Notes: generated by a model not told the origin, from the letters alone. 64,000 bases of DNA from Cupriavidus pauculus (GCF_008693385.1 NZ_CP044065.1:1550001-1614000), one strand, 5' to 3'; counted from the stretch's first letter, positions 52,924-62,755 are shown. Numbers and translations are program-made.

Positions 52924-53071
52924 TTTTCCGCCCCTGTCCTACAGGCCGAGGTGCGGCGCGCCGACAGCATGTGGCATCGGGTTGGCTATCGTGTAAGCAG
53001 GGCATGGTGCCCCATCGTGCCCTGCTTGCCCCGTTACGCTTACCCCGCTTACCTACAGATCGCCGCCCATC

Positions 53072-54271
53072 ATGTCCGCCGTCGCGCCGCCCTTCCCGCC
53101 CCCTCCGCAGGAAATCACGCCGGAGCCGGTTGCTCAGCCGGACAGTGGTCCGGAGGCCTCGCCGCCCTTCTTTACCGCCGACGGCGATCCCACGCCGGCG
53201 CTCTACCAGCGGCGGGCAAGCATCGCGCTTGTCATACTGGCCACACTGGCCTGCCTGTACGCACTGCATGCGGCCCGCACGTTCCTCGTCCCGGTGGTGA
53301 TGTCGATCGTCATCGCCTACTTGCTGGATCCGCTCGTGGCGGGATTGCAGCGTTATCGCGTGCCGCGCAGCGTCGGCGCCACCTTCGTGCTGCTCGCGAT
53401 GTGCTCGCTGCTGTCCTGCCTCGCCTATCTGCTGCAGGGCCAGATCGAATCGATCGTCGATCGGCTGCCCGAGATCGCGGGCAAGCTCTCGCGGTCGCTC
53501 GGTGCGCTGATGTCGGGGGACGACTCGATGATCCAGAAAGTGCGCCGTGCCGCCACCGTGCTCAGCGGCACCGGACAGCCCGTGCCGGCGCGCGCGCCGC
53601 AGGTGGTCGTGGAGCGTCCCAGCGATGGTCTCAGCAATGTGCTGTGGCTCGGCTCCGCGGGCGTCTTCTCGATGCTTGCGCAGGCGACGGCCGTGCTATT
53701 CCTGACATGGTTCCTGCTGCTCGGCGGCGACATGTTCAAGCGCAAGTTCGTGAAGATGGTCGGCAAGACCATCAGCCAGAAGAAGATCAGCGTGCATATG
53801 CTCGCGGAAATCAACCGCTCGATCCAGCGCTACATGCTCATGCTGCTCCTCACCAATGCGGCGCTGGGGGCCTGCACGTGGCTGCTGCTCAAATGGCTCG
53901 CCATGGACAACGCGGGTACGTGGGCCGTTGCCGCGGCGGCGCTGCACCTCGTGCCGTACTTCGGCGCGGTGCTCATCGCCATCTGCCTCGGCGTCGCGGC
54001 CTTCATGCAGTTCGGCACGCTCGGGATCGCGGCCATGGCGGCCGGCGGCTCGCTGCTGATCGCCACGCTGATCGGCTCCGTGGTCACGACCTGGATGACG
54101 GGACGCATGGCACGCATGAACGCCGTGGCCGTGTTCGTCGCGCTGCTGCTGTTCACTTTCCTCTGGGGCACATGGGGCATGCTGCTGGCCATTCCGCTGG
54201 CGGTCATCGCCAAGGTCGTCGCCGATCACGTGGAGGGCCTCGAGCTCCTTGCCGAGTTTCTCGGCGAATGA
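53072..54271 (+). CDS. AI-2E (PerM/YdiK)-family transporter
   Basis: A 399-residue inner-membrane protein with about eight hydrophobic segments in the AI-2E family pattern: an N-terminal pair (ALVILATLACLYALHAARTF, VVMSIVIAYLLDPLVAGLQR), a polar central region, and a C-terminal bundle with LVPYFGAVLIAICLGV and LLFTFLWGTWGMLLAIPLAV. The first ~45 residues are Pro-rich and cytoplasmic. Members export small molecules or sodium; substrate here unknown. Start has only a weak ribosome binding site. Confidence 0.85.
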   Translation: MSAVAPPFPPPPQEITPEPVAQPDSGPEASPPFFTADGDPTPALYQRRASIALVILATLACLYALHAARTFLVPVVMSIVIAYLLDPLVAGLQRYRVPRSVGATFVLLAMCSLLSCLAYLLQGQIESIVDRLPEIAGKLSRSLGALMSGDDSMIQKVRRAATVLSGTGQPVPARAPQVVVERPSDGLSNVLWLGSAGVFSMLAQATAVLFLTWFLLLGGDMFKRKFVKMVGKTISQKKISVHMLAEINRSIQRYMLMLLLTNAALGACTWLLLKWLAMDNAGTWAVAAAALHLVPYFGAVLIAICLGVAAFMQFGTLGIAAMAAGGSLLIATLIGSVVTTWMTGRMARMNAVAVFVALLLFTFLWGTWGMLLAIPLAVIAKVVADHVEGLELLAEFLGE

Positions 54272-54457
54272 CGCCGCGCCTGCCCGGTTTCACCGGGCAA
54301 TAATTTCATCCCGCAAAACATTGATGCAGCGCAGAATGACCTGCCGCATCCGTTCGCCTATAACCTTGCTCTAACGCCCGTGCCAATGCCGCATGGGCCA
54401 CAAGGATGCCGCCCGCGGAGTTTCACGTGGCGAAATTCCAGAAAAGAGGAGACATTG

Positions 54458-55291
54458 GTGACGGTACCCAGCACGTCCCTGCAGAAGGCCTGCCGGCTGC
54501 TGCGCGCGCTCTCGGATGCACGCCATACGCGGCTGACCGACGTGGCCGCCGCGGCAGGCGTCGACAAGGCCTCCGCGCTGCGCCTGCTCGAGACGCTCGT
54601 GGCCGAGGGGCTCGTCGAACGCGACCCCGATACCAAGGCCTTTTCCCCGGGCCGCGAATGGCTGACGCTGCAATCGGCCGCGCAGCGCCGCTTCGACCTG
54701 CGGCCGGTCGTCCGGCCCGCGCTGATCCGGCTGGCCAACGCCTTCGAGGACTCCGCCATCCTCTCCGTGCCCAGCGGCTGGGAATCGGTCTGCATCGAAC
54801 TGCGCCTCGGCACCTTCCCCATTCGCGCGAACTACCTCGATATCGGCAGCCGCCGCCCGCTTGGCGTGGGTGCCGGCAGCCTGGCGCTGCTGGCCGCGCT
54901 GCCCGACAGCGAGGTGGAGGCCGTGCTCGGCTGCATCGCCCCCTCGCTGCGGCGCTATACGCGCCTCAACGCCGACGTGCTGCGCCGCCATATCGACGCC
55001 ACGCGCGAGCGCGGCTACGCGGTGCTGCTGGACGTCGTGGTCGAGCGCATGGGGGGCATCGCCATCGCGCTGCCCGATGCCAACGGCTATCCGCTCGGCG
55101 CGATCAGCATGGCCGCGCTCAACGAACGCATTACCGAGCGCGAGGCGACCATCGCCCGCGCGCTGCGCCGCGAGGCCGAGGCGATCTGCGCGACATGGCG
55201 CGGCCGTGCCCCTGCGCCGAACGCCCCCGCCCTCGCGCGCGCCACCCCCGTCCGCACCGCCACCCCAACCACCACGATCGAGGAGGCTTGA
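54458..55291 (+). CDS. IclR-family transcriptional regulator
   Basis: A 277-residue regulator. N-terminal winged helix (SLQKACRLLRALSDARHTRL, DKASALRLLETLVAEGLVER) and a C-terminal GAF-like effector domain (RRPLGVGAGSLALLAALPDS, AIALPDANGYPLGAISMAAL) are clear. The GTG at 54458 is chosen because AGAGGAG lies 7 bases upstream; the frame is open to 54380 but has no ribosome binding site. It stands 4 nt before the cyclase gene and so is co-transcribed with the catabolic genes it probably controls. Confidence 0.88.
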   Translation: MTVPSTSLQKACRLLRALSDARHTRLTDVAAAAGVDKASALRLLETLVAEGLVERDPDTKAFSPGREWLTLQSAAQRRFDLRPVVRPALIRLANAFEDSAILSVPSGWESVCIELRLGTFPIRANYLDIGSRRPLGVGAGSLALLAALPDSEVEAVLGCIAPSLRRYTRLNADVLRRHIDATRERGYAVLLDVVVERMGGIAIALPDANGYPLGAISMAALNERITEREATIARALRREAEAICATWRGRAPAPNAPALARATPVRTATPTTTIEEA

Positions 55292-55295
55292 CCGC

Positions 55296-56351
55296 ATGCG
55301 CTGGAAAGAACGTCCGGAAGGTTCCAACTGGGGCGACTTCGGTCCCGACGATCAACTGGGACGCGTGAATCTGATCGGTCCCGAGCAGGTGGTCAGGGGC
55401 GCGCGCGAGATTCAGGCAGGGCTGAGCTTCTGCCTGTCGCTGCCGCTCGACTATCCGGGCGGCAACAAGCTCAATCCGCGCCGGCACCCGCCCGTGCTGC
55501 GGCCCACCTTCCGGGAAGACACGCCCTATCTGAACTTTCCGCTCGCCAAGGTGCACCCGGCCGCGACGGACGTGATCAGCGACGACCAGGTGCTGCTGTC
55601 GCTCCAGTATTCGACCCAGTGGGATTCGCTCGCGCACGTCGGGGCGTTGTTCGATGCCGATGGCGACGGCCGCGCCGAGCGCGTCTACTACAACGGCTAT
55701 CGCGCCAACGACCATATCGTCGGTCCGATGGACTACGCGGAGGACGCCGGTTTTGCCGCGCACCCATGCGGGCACGAACACAGCCACGCGGATGCACTGG
55801 GCATCGAGAACTTTGCGGTCAAGGGCATGCAGGGCCGGGGCGTGCTCGTCGATCTTGCGCACGTGTACGGCACCGAGTTTCGCGATATCGGCTACGACGA
55901 ACTGATGCGCGCGATGGAGGCCACCGGCGCCGAGGTCGAATCCGGCGACATGCTGCTGCTGCGTACGGGGTTCTCGGAAGTCGTGCTGTCGATGGCCCGC
56001 GATCCCGACGAGACAGTGCTGCACCACAGCTGCTGCGCGCTCGATGGCCGCGACGAGCGGCTGCTGCGGTGGATTACCGATGCGGGCATTGCCGCGCTGA
56101 TCGCGGACAACTATGCGGTGGAGCGCTTTCCGGCGCGCCCCGCGCCGGCCGGCCAGGCCACGCATCCGATGCTGCCGCTCCATCACCACTGCCTGTTCAA
56201 GCTCGGGCTGCCGCTCGGCGAACTCTGGTACCTGAAGGAGCTTGCCGACTGGCTGCGCGCGCACCAGCGCACGCGCTTCATGCTGACCGCGCCGCCGCTG
56301 CGATTGCCGGGCGCGGTCGGATCCCCGACGACACCGATCGCCACCGTCTGA
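55296..56351 (+). CDS. Cyclase/kynurenine formamidase-like metal hydrolase
   Basis: A 351-residue member of the 'putative cyclase' family. QYSTQWDSLAHVGALFDADG corresponds to the metal-binding H-x-G-T-H-x-D region in its large-subfamily form, and HPMLPLHHHCLFKLGLPLGE to the C-terminal signature. AGGAGG lies 9 bases before the ATG at 55296. Relatives hydrolyse formamides, cyclic amides or isatin. With an IclR regulator before it and CoA-dependent enzymes after it, it probably opens or hydrolyses the starting compound of the pathway. Confidence 0.83.
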   Translation: MRWKERPEGSNWGDFGPDDQLGRVNLIGPEQVVRGAREIQAGLSFCLSLPLDYPGGNKLNPRRHPPVLRPTFREDTPYLNFPLAKVHPAATDVISDDQVLLSLQYSTQWDSLAHVGALFDADGDGRAERVYYNGYRANDHIVGPMDYAEDAGFAAHPCGHEHSHADALGIENFAVKGMQGRGVLVDLAHVYGTEFRDIGYDELMRAMEATGAEVESGDMLLLRTGFSEVVLSMARDPDETVLHHSCCALDGRDERLLRWITDAGIAALIADNYAVERFPARPAPAGQATHPMLPLHHHCLFKLGLPLGELWYLKELADWLRAHQRTRFMLTAPPLRLPGAVGSPTTPIATV

Positions 56352-56373
56352 ACGCAGGTGAGCCACACGCCTG

Positions 56374-56394
56374 CCGGCCGCCCAATGCGGCCGG
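56374..56394 (+). other. Intra-operon hairpin
   Basis: CCGGCCGC and GCGGCCGG (8-bp arms, 5-nt loop) lie 23 nt after the cyclase stop with no T-run. It may stabilise or partly terminate the transcript before the receptor gene. Confidence 0.4.
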
Positions 56395-56484
56395 AACCAA
56401 ATCTTGGCGGTTAATTGCTAATTTCAAGGCGGCACGCACCAAGACACACCCATTAGAAACCCAGAAAAAACTCAGGAGACAACC

Positions 56485-57726
56485 ATGCGTATTCCCTTCG
56501 GCCGCAAGGCCCTCGGCGCGCTCGCGCTCGCTGCGTTCGGCACACTGCCGGCCGGCCAGGCCACCGCGCAACCCAAACCCGGCATTTCCGACGACGTGGT
56601 CAAGATGGGTCTGTTGCTGGACATGAGCGGCCTGTATGCGGACGTGACCGGCCGCGGCAGCGCGGCCGCGGCGCAGATGGCCATCGACGACTTCGGTGGC
56701 AAGGTGCTGGGCAAGAAGATCGAACTCGTGGTGGTCGATCACCAGAACAAGGCCGACATCGCCGCCAACAAGGCGCGCGAGTGGTTCGATACGGACCACG
56801 TGGACGCCATTCTCGACGTCGCGGCCTCCGCCCCCGCGCTCGCGGTACTCGACGTGGCCAAGCAGAAGAACCGCATCGTCGTGTTCTCGGGTCCCGGCAC
56901 CGAGCGCATCACCAACGACCTGTGCACGCCGGTCTCCGTCCACTATGCCTACGACACCTACGCGCTCGCCAACACCACGGCCAAGGCCATGGTCCAGCGC
57001 GGTGGCAAGACCTGGTACTTCCTGACCGCCGACTACGCGTTCGGCCACACGCTGCAGCAGTCGGCCACGGCGGTCGTGCAGGAAGCCGGCGGCACCGTGC
57101 TCGGCGCCTCGCGGCATCCCACGGGCGCGAGCGACTTTGCCTCCTACCTGCTGCAGGCGCAGGCCAGCAAGGCGCAGGTCGTCGGGCTCGCCAACGCGGG
57201 CGGCGATACCGTCAACGCGATCAAGGCGGCCTCCGAGTTCGGCCTCACGCGCAACAACGCGCAGCGCATGGCGGGGCTGCTGCTGTACATCAACGACATC
57301 CATGCCATCGGCCTCAAGACCGCGCAGGGGCTCGTACTGACGGAAGCGTTCTACTGGGACATGAACGACGAAACCCGCGCGTGGTCGCGCAAGTACTTCG
57401 ACAAGGTCAAGAAGATGCCCAATATGAGCCAGGCGGGCGTCTATTCGTCGGTGACGCACTATCTCAAGGCCGTACAGGCCGCCGGGACCGACGAGACCGC
57501 GGCCGTCATGAAGCAGATGAAGTCGATGCCGATCAACGACTTCTTCGCGAAGAACGGCCGCATTCGCGAGGACGGCCGCATGGTCCACGACATGTACCTG
57601 TTCGAAGTCAAGGCGCCCGGCGAGTCCAAGTATCCGTGGGACTACTACAAGGTGCTGGCCACTGTGCCCGGCGACCAGGCCTTTATGCCGCCGTCCAAAT
57701 CCCAATGCCCCCTGATGAAGAAATAA
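56485..57726 (+). CDS. ABC transporter substrate-binding protein, branched-chain amino acid type
   Basis: A 413-residue type I periplasmic receptor (LivJ-like). Signal peptide MRIPFGRKALGALALAAFGT... to QATAQ; the fold begins KPGISDDVVKMGLLLDMSGL and includes ADYAFGHTLQQSATAVVQEA. AGGAGACAACC precedes the ATG. No permease or ATPase genes follow, so it must share membrane components encoded elsewhere. Its place between the cyclase and thiolase genes suggests it captures the aromatic or carboxylic substrate of this pathway. Confidence 0.87.
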   Translation: MRIPFGRKALGALALAAFGTLPAGQATAQPKPGISDDVVKMGLLLDMSGLYADVTGRGSAAAAQMAIDDFGGKVLGKKIELVVVDHQNKADIAANKAREWFDTDHVDAILDVAASAPALAVLDVAKQKNRIVVFSGPGTERITNDLCTPVSVHYAYDTYALANTTAKAMVQRGGKTWYFLTADYAFGHTLQQSATAVVQEAGGTVLGASRHPTGASDFASYLLQAQASKAQVVGLANAGGDTVNAIKAASEFGLTRNNAQRMAGLLLYINDIHAIGLKTAQGLVLTEAFYWDMNDETRAWSRKYFDKVKKMPNMSQAGVYSSVTHYLKAVQAAGTDETAAVMKQMKSMPINDFFAKNGRIREDGRMVHDMYLFEVKAPGESKYPWDYYKVLATVPGDQAFMPPSKSQCPLMKK

Positions 57727-57730
57727 ACCG

Positions 57731-58885
57731 ATGACAGCGAGCTATGTACGCGGCGTGGGCAACACGCCTTTCGGCCGGCTGCCCGGCAGCACGCCGCTGA
57801 CACTGATGGCGGACGCGGCGTCGGTCGCGCTGGAGCAGGCCGGCCTGCGGCGCCAGGACGTCGATGGCGTGCTGTGCGGCTATGCCACGACGCTGCCGCA
57901 TCTGATGCTGGCCGACCTGTTCTGCGAGACCGCGTCGCTCTCCCCGGCCTATGCGCATGGCATGGCCGGCGGCGGGGCAACCGGCGGCCTGATGGCGATG
58001 CTCGCGCACGACCTCGTCCGCGCGGGCCGCTGCCGCAATGTGCTCGTGGTGGCCGGCGAGAACCGGCTGTCCGGCCAGAGCCGCGACCAGTCCATGCAAA
58101 CGCTGGCGCAGGTCGGCGAGCCCGCCATCGAGGTGCCCAATGGCGCGTCGGTCCCCGCCTACTATGCGCTGCTGGCCTCGCGCTATCTGCACGAGACCGG
58201 GCTCGAAGCGGATGCGCTGGCCGAGTTTGCCGTGCTGATGCGCAGGCATGCGGGGGGCCATCCCGATGCCCATCTGCGCGAGCCGATGACGCTGGCGGAT
58301 GCGCTTGCCGCCAAATGGATCGCGGCGCCGCTGCGGCTGTCCGACTGCTGCCCGATTTCGGATGGCGCGGTAGCCGTGGTGGTCTCCATCGAGCCGGGCG
58401 CGGGCACGCCGGTGCGCATTGCCGGCGCGGGACAGGCGCATCGGCACCAGCATCTGTCGGCGATCGAAAGCGTGATGGACTCGGGCGCGGCCGATGCCGC
58501 CGCGCGCGCGTTCGCCGACGCGGGCTGCGCGGTGGCCGATATCGATCTGCTCGCCATCTACGACTCGTTCACGATCACGCTCGTGATGCTGCTCGAGGAA
58601 CTGGGCATCGCGCCGCGCGGCCGTGCGATCGAACGGCTGCGCGCGGGCGACTTCGGCGTCGATGGCGTGCTGCCGCTCAACACGCATGGCGGCCTGCTCG
58701 CGTTCGGCCACTCGGGCGTGGCGGGCGGCCTCATGCATCTGGCGGAAGCCAGCCGCCAGCTCGCGGGCCGCGCCGGCGCACGGCAGATCGCGCCCCAAGG
58801 CGGGACAGCAAGGCGGCGCGCACTGTTCCACGCGGACGGCGGCGTGCTGTCGTCCCATGTCAGCCTGATCCTGGAGACCGCATGA
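57731..58885 (+). CDS. Thiolase-family protein (SCP-x type)
   Basis: A 384-residue thiolase-fold protein. Segments SYVRGVGNTPFGRLPGSTPL, LCGYATTLPHLMLADLFCET and the C-terminal LPLNTHGGLLAFGHSGVAGG mark the SCP2/lipid-transfer thiolase class. These usually work in complex with a DUF35 zinc-ribbon/OB-fold protein, which is encoded immediately after with an ATGA overlap. The expected role is CoA-dependent C-C cleavage or condensation at the end of the catabolic route. Confidence 0.85.
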   Translation: MTASYVRGVGNTPFGRLPGSTPLTLMADAASVALEQAGLRRQDVDGVLCGYATTLPHLMLADLFCETASLSPAYAHGMAGGGATGGLMAMLAHDLVRAGRCRNVLVVAGENRLSGQSRDQSMQTLAQVGEPAIEVPNGASVPAYYALLASRYLHETGLEADALAEFAVLMRRHAGGHPDAHLREPMTLADALAAKWIAAPLRLSDCCPISDGAVAVVVSIEPGAGTPVRIAGAGQAHRHQHLSAIESVMDSGAADAAARAFADAGCAVADIDLLAIYDSFTITLVMLLEELGIAPRGRAIERLRAGDFGVDGVLPLNTHGGLLAFGHSGVAGGLMHLAEASRQLAGRAGARQIAPQGGTARRRALFHADGGVLSSHVSLILETA

Positions 58886-59229
58886 CGCATCCCTATACCG
58901 AAGGACTGGCCGCCGGCGTGGTCCGCTACCAATGCTGCGCGGCATGCGGCGCGTGGCAACCGCTCACCCGGCTCGCGTGCCGGGCGTGCGGCAGCGCCGA
59001 CCTCCACTGGCAGGACGCCGGCGGCGACGCCACGGTCTTCGCCGTCACCGAAGTCTCCCGCGCGCCGACCGATGCGTTCCGCGCGCTCGCCCCGTACACG
59101 CTCGTCCTCGCCACGCTCGACGAAGGCCCGCGCGTCATGGGCCACGCAGCCCCCGGCGTACGCATCGGCGACCGCGTGCGCGCGTCGTTCCTGCCGTTTG
59201 GCGACGGCACCCTGCTGCGATTTGCCTGA
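58882..59229 (+). CDS. Zn-ribbon/OB-fold DUF35 partner of thiolase
   Basis: A 115-residue protein with a rubredoxin-like zinc ribbon (CCAACGAWQPLT and LACRACGS, Cys-x2-Cys pairs) followed by an OB fold (VFAVTEVSRAPTDAFRALAP ... RVRASFLPFGDG). It overlaps the thiolase stop by ATGA. DUF35 proteins bind CoA-linked substrates and form channels with SCP2-type thiolases or MaoC hydratases, so a heteromeric complex with the preceding protein is expected. Confidence 0.88.
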   Translation: MTHPYTEGLAAGVVRYQCCAACGAWQPLTRLACRACGSADLHWQDAGGDATVFAVTEVSRAPTDAFRALAPYTLVLATLDEGPRVMGHAAPGVRIGDRVRASFLPFGDGTLLRFA

Positions 59230-59251
59230 AACACGAACACTGATCCGAAAC

Positions 59252-61342
59252 ATGTCCACTCGTCTCGACTCCCTGCTCTCGCCCAAGTCCATCGCCGTGA
59301 TCGGCGCCTCCGACAATATCCACAAGATCGGCGGCCGGCCAATCTACTACATGCGCCAGCACGGCTATGCCGGCGCGATCTACCCGGTCAATCCGCAGCG
59401 CGAAACGATTCAGGGCATCCCTTCGTTCCCCTCGCTGGACGCGCTGCCCGCGGTGCCGGAACTCGCGATCATCGTGGTCGCCGGCGACGCCGCCGTGCAG
59501 GCCGTGCGCGATTGCGCGCGGCTCGGCGTGCAGTCGGCGATCGTCATCGCCTCGGGTTTCGGTGAAGCCGGCGAGGAAGGCAGGCGCCAGCAGGACGAGA
59601 TGGTGCGCATTGCGAAAGACGCCAATCTCCGCATCGTCGGCCCCAATAGTCAGGGCCTCGCCAACTTCGGCAACGGCGCGGTCGCCAGTTTCTCGACCAT
59701 GTTCATCGAAGTCCCGCCGCAGGACGGCCCCGTCGCCGTGGTCAGCCAGAGCGGCGGCATGGCGGCCATGGTCTACGGCCTGCTGCGCAGCCAGGGCATC
59801 GGCGTGCGGCACGTGCATGCCACGGGCAACCAGGCCGACGTCACCGTCAGCGAACTGGCGCTGGCCGTCGCGCACGACCCGGACGTCAGGCTGCTGCTGC
59901 TCTATCTGGAAAGCCTCTCGGACCCGGACATGCTCGCGCAGGCCGCCGCGGTGGCACGCGCACGCGGCGTGCCCGTGGTCGCCGTCAAGGCCGGCCGCAC
60001 GAACGCGGGCCAGCGCGCGGCCGCGTCGCATACGGGCGCGATGGCAAGCGAAGACCGAGCGGTAGATGCATTCCTCGCGCGGCACGGCATCTGGCGTGCG
60101 GACGACGCCCACGCGCTCGCACGCTGCGCGCCGCTGTACCTGCGCGGCTGGCAGCCATCGGGCCGCCGGCTCGTGGTCGTCAGCAATTCGGGCGCAAGCT
60201 GCGTGATGGCCGCCGACGCGGCCGATACGCTCGACCTGTCCATCGCCCCGCTCTCCGACGCGACGCAGGCCGCGCTCGCCGAACGCCTGCCCGGCTTCGC
60301 CGCCACCGCAAACCCCGTCGATGTCACGGCCGCCCTGCTGACCAACAGCGCGCTGTTCGGGGACGTGCTGCCGGTCGTCGCCGAAGATCCGTCCGCGGAT
60401 CTGTTTCTGCTCGATATCCCCGTGGCCGGCATGGGCTACGACGTCCCCCGTTTCGCGCGCGACGCCGCGCATTTTGCCGACAACGCGGGCAAGCCGATCG
60501 CCGTGGCCACATGGCAGGAGTCGGTCGCCAGCGTGTTCCGCGCGGCCGGTGTGCCGACCTTCGAGAACGCGGCCGATGCGCTGGCCGCGTTCCGCCAGCT
60601 GACCGGCCATCAGGCGCTGCTGCGCATCGTCGCGCAGGAACCGCCGGCCGCCGCGGCCATACCCGCGCCTCCGCATGGCGGCAAGACGCGCACGCTGTCC
60701 GAAGCCGCGAGCCTCGCGCGCCTGGCCGACGCGGGCGTCAACGTGGTCGAGCACGTGCTGTGCCGCACCGCCGACGAAGCCGTGGCCGCGTGGCAAAAGA
60801 TCGGCGCGCCCGTCGCCGTCAAGGCCAGTTCGCCGCAGGTTCCGCACAAGAGCGAACACGGCCTGGTCATGCTGCATTGCAATGACGCCGATACCATCCG
60901 GCGGGCCTTTGCCGCGCAGACGCGCACGCTCGCCGACATGCGGGCCGACTGTGAAGGCGTGCTCGTCGCGCGCATGACGCGCGGCCAGCGCGAGCTCATG
61001 GTCGGCGCGCACTGGGATCCGACCTTCGGCGCAGTGTTGCTCGTAGGCGACGGTGGCAAGTACGTCGAGGTGCTGCGCGACACGGCGCTGCTGCTGGCGC
61101 CCGCCACCCCGGCGGCGGTCGCGCGCGCGCTGTCGTCGCTGCGCATCGCGCCGCTACTCGCGGGCGTGCGCGGCGACAAGCCGATCGACGTGGAAGCGCT
61201 CTGCAGGCTGGCTGCCGGGGTGGGCCGCATGGTTCACGACGCGCGCGGCGCGATCGCCTCGGTCGATCTCAACCCCGTGATGGCGGGCCCCGATGGCGCG
61301 GTGGTCGTCGATGCTTTGATCGAGGTGTCCGGGCAAAGCTGA
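59252..61342 (+). CDS. ADP-forming acyl-CoA synthetase (acetate-CoA ligase family)
   Basis: A 696-residue fused alpha-beta acyl-CoA synthetase. The N-terminal CoA-binding domain (KSIAVIGASDNIHKIGGRPI), the succinyl-CoA-ligase domains with the phospho-His in ASHTGAMAS, and the C-terminal ATP-grasp domain (VAVKASSPQVPHKSEHGLVM) are all present. The start at 59252 (MSTRLDS) is chosen; the frame extends upstream over the DUF35 gene. It activates a carboxylate with CoA and ATP, giving ADP and phosphate, probably making the thioester used by the thiolase complex. Confidence 0.9.
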   Translation: MSTRLDSLLSPKSIAVIGASDNIHKIGGRPIYYMRQHGYAGAIYPVNPQRETIQGIPSFPSLDALPAVPELAIIVVAGDAAVQAVRDCARLGVQSAIVIASGFGEAGEEGRRQQDEMVRIAKDANLRIVGPNSQGLANFGNGAVASFSTMFIEVPPQDGPVAVVSQSGGMAAMVYGLLRSQGIGVRHVHATGNQADVTVSELALAVAHDPDVRLLLLYLESLSDPDMLAQAAAVARARGVPVVAVKAGRTNAGQRAAASHTGAMASEDRAVDAFLARHGIWRADDAHALARCAPLYLRGWQPSGRRLVVVSNSGASCVMAADAADTLDLSIAPLSDATQAALAERLPGFAATANPVDVTAALLTNSALFGDVLPVVAEDPSADLFLLDIPVAGMGYDVPRFARDAAHFADNAGKPIAVATWQESVASVFRAAGVPTFENAADALAAFRQLTGHQALLRIVAQEPPAAAAIPAPPHGGKTRTLSEAASLARLADAGVNVVEHVLCRTADEAVAAWQKIGAPVAVKASSPQVPHKSEHGLVMLHCNDADTIRRAFAAQTRTLADMRADCEGVLVARMTRGQRELMVGAHWDPTFGAVLLVGDGGKYVEVLRDTALLLAPATPAAVARALSSLRIAPLLAGVRGDKPIDVEALCRLAAGVGRMVHDARGAIASVDLNPVMAGPDGAVVVDALIEVSGQS

Positions 61343-61547
61343 AAAACCTCGGGGTCTGCGGTGACCGGCCGGCGCCAAGATGGGGATGGTGGCAGTCCAC
61401 CGCAAGGGCTCCTATTGTTCATGGGCAGGAATACTGTGTCGACAAAACTGGCCTATGACGTAGCGAATACGTGCCGTTACATTGGGCGGCCCGCGTGTTT
61501 CGAGCCCATTAGACACACGCGCGGCTGCCACAATAAGGACTCCGATA

Positions 61548-62645
61548 ATGAAAGCCCATCATGCCTGCCTGGCGGCACTGTCCATGCTGCCAGCCCTTGC
61601 TTCCGCCCAGGGAAGCGGCATCACCCTCTATGGCGTCGTCGACGACGGCATCGAATACATCAATCACCTGCCCCGCGCCGGCAACAGCAGCGCCTCTACC
61701 GTGCGCATGTCGGCCGGCAATCTGTCGACGTCCCGCTGGGGCCTGCGCGGCCGCGAGGACCTCGGCGACGGCCTGGCCGCGGTGTTCCTGCTCGAGAACG
61801 GTTTCGACCTCGATACGGGCGTGGCCAATCAGGGGGGCCGCCTGTTCGGCCGTCAGGCCTATGTCGGCCTGCAGCAGCGCTACGGCACGCTGAGTCTCGG
61901 CCGCCATCAGAACCTCGTCTACGACTTCTCCAACGCGTTCGACCCGATGGCCATCGCCACGCGCTATTCGCTGCTGATGCACGATCGCTGGATGTCGAGC
62001 CGCTCGGACAATTCCGTGAAGTTCTTCGGCCAGACCGGTAGCGTCTACTACGGCCTGCTCTACAGCACGGGCTACGACAGCAGCGCCGGCGGCGAGATTC
62101 CGGGCGACTACAAGGCGGGCCGCGAGATGAGCGCCGCGCTCGGCTATGCGGCGGGCCCGCTCGCCCTGCGCGTGGTCTACGACGACCTGCACGGCAGCAC
62201 GCTGGCCACCGACGACAATCGCGAACGCCGCGCGGCGATTGCCGGCACCTACACGTTCGGCCCGGCCAAGGCGTTCGTCGGGTATCGCTGGTACTACGGC
62301 GACTTCACCACGAGCTCGCTGCGCACGAATCTGTACTGGGCCGGCATGCAGTACCAGCTGACCCCGGTGATTTCCGTAACGGGCGTGGCCTACTACACCG
62401 ACGTGCGCAACAGCGGCGGCGATCCCTACAGCTTCGTGCTGTCGGGCTCATACGCGTTCTCCAAGCGGACGGACGTCTACACGGTGTTCGGCTTCACCCG
62501 TAATCGCGACGGCTCCAATCTGAGCCTGAGCGGCTTCGGCCCATCGCTGAACCGGTCCGCGACCACGCTGGTCAACACGACGGAACAGGTCGGCGCCGGC
62601 CAGAACCAGTTCGGCGCGGTCATCGGTATCCGCCACCGGTTCTAG
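61548..62645 (+). CDS. Gram-negative porin (OmpC/Omp32-like)
   Basis: A 365-residue trimeric-type porin of beta-proteobacteria. Signal peptide MKAHHACLAALSMLPALASA, mature start QGSGITLYGVVDDGIEY, the loop phrase SRWGLRGREDLGDGLAAVFL, and a C-terminal GIRHRF ending in Phe for outer-membrane assembly. AAGGA precedes the ATG at 61548. It follows the catabolic operon by 205 nt and probably admits its substrate through the outer membrane; it may have its own promoter. Confidence 0.93.
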   Translation: MKAHHACLAALSMLPALASAQGSGITLYGVVDDGIEYINHLPRAGNSSASTVRMSAGNLSTSRWGLRGREDLGDGLAAVFLLENGFDLDTGVANQGGRLFGRQAYVGLQQRYGTLSLGRHQNLVYDFSNAFDPMAIATRYSLLMHDRWMSSRSDNSVKFFGQTGSVYYGLLYSTGYDSSAGGEIPGDYKAGREMSAALGYAAGPLALRVVYDDLHGSTLATDDNRERRAAIAGTYTFGPAKAFVGYRWYYGDFTTSSLRTNLYWAGMQYQLTPVISVTGVAYYTDVRNSGGDPYSFVLSGSYAFSKRTDVYTVFGFTRNRDGSNLSLSGFGPSLNRSATTLVNTTEQVGAGQNQFGAVIGIRHRF

Positions 62646-62704
62646 CCGCGTGTTAGAGGAGGATCTCGGACATTTCTGAGCACCCGACCTTGAAAAACGC
62701 CCAA

Positions 62705-62724
62705 TACTGTATATATTCACAGTA
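62705..62724. promoter_or_regulatory. LexA (SOS) box 1
   Basis: TACTGTATATATTCACAGTA matches the consensus TACTG(TA)5CAGTA at 18 of 20 positions, with both CTG and CAG ends and the 10-bp spacer. It lies 32 bp before the start codon at 62756. Confidence 0.88.
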
Positions 62725-62743
62725 ACTGTATGAATACACAGTA
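62724..62743. promoter_or_regulatory. LexA (SOS) box 2
   Basis: AACTGTATGAATACACAGTA has CTG-N10-CAG and directly adjoins box 1, 19 bp centre to centre. It ends 12 bp before the start codon, so LexA bound here would block both the promoter and early transcript. Confidence 0.82.
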
Positions 62744-62755
62744 TCGGAGCGTGCG

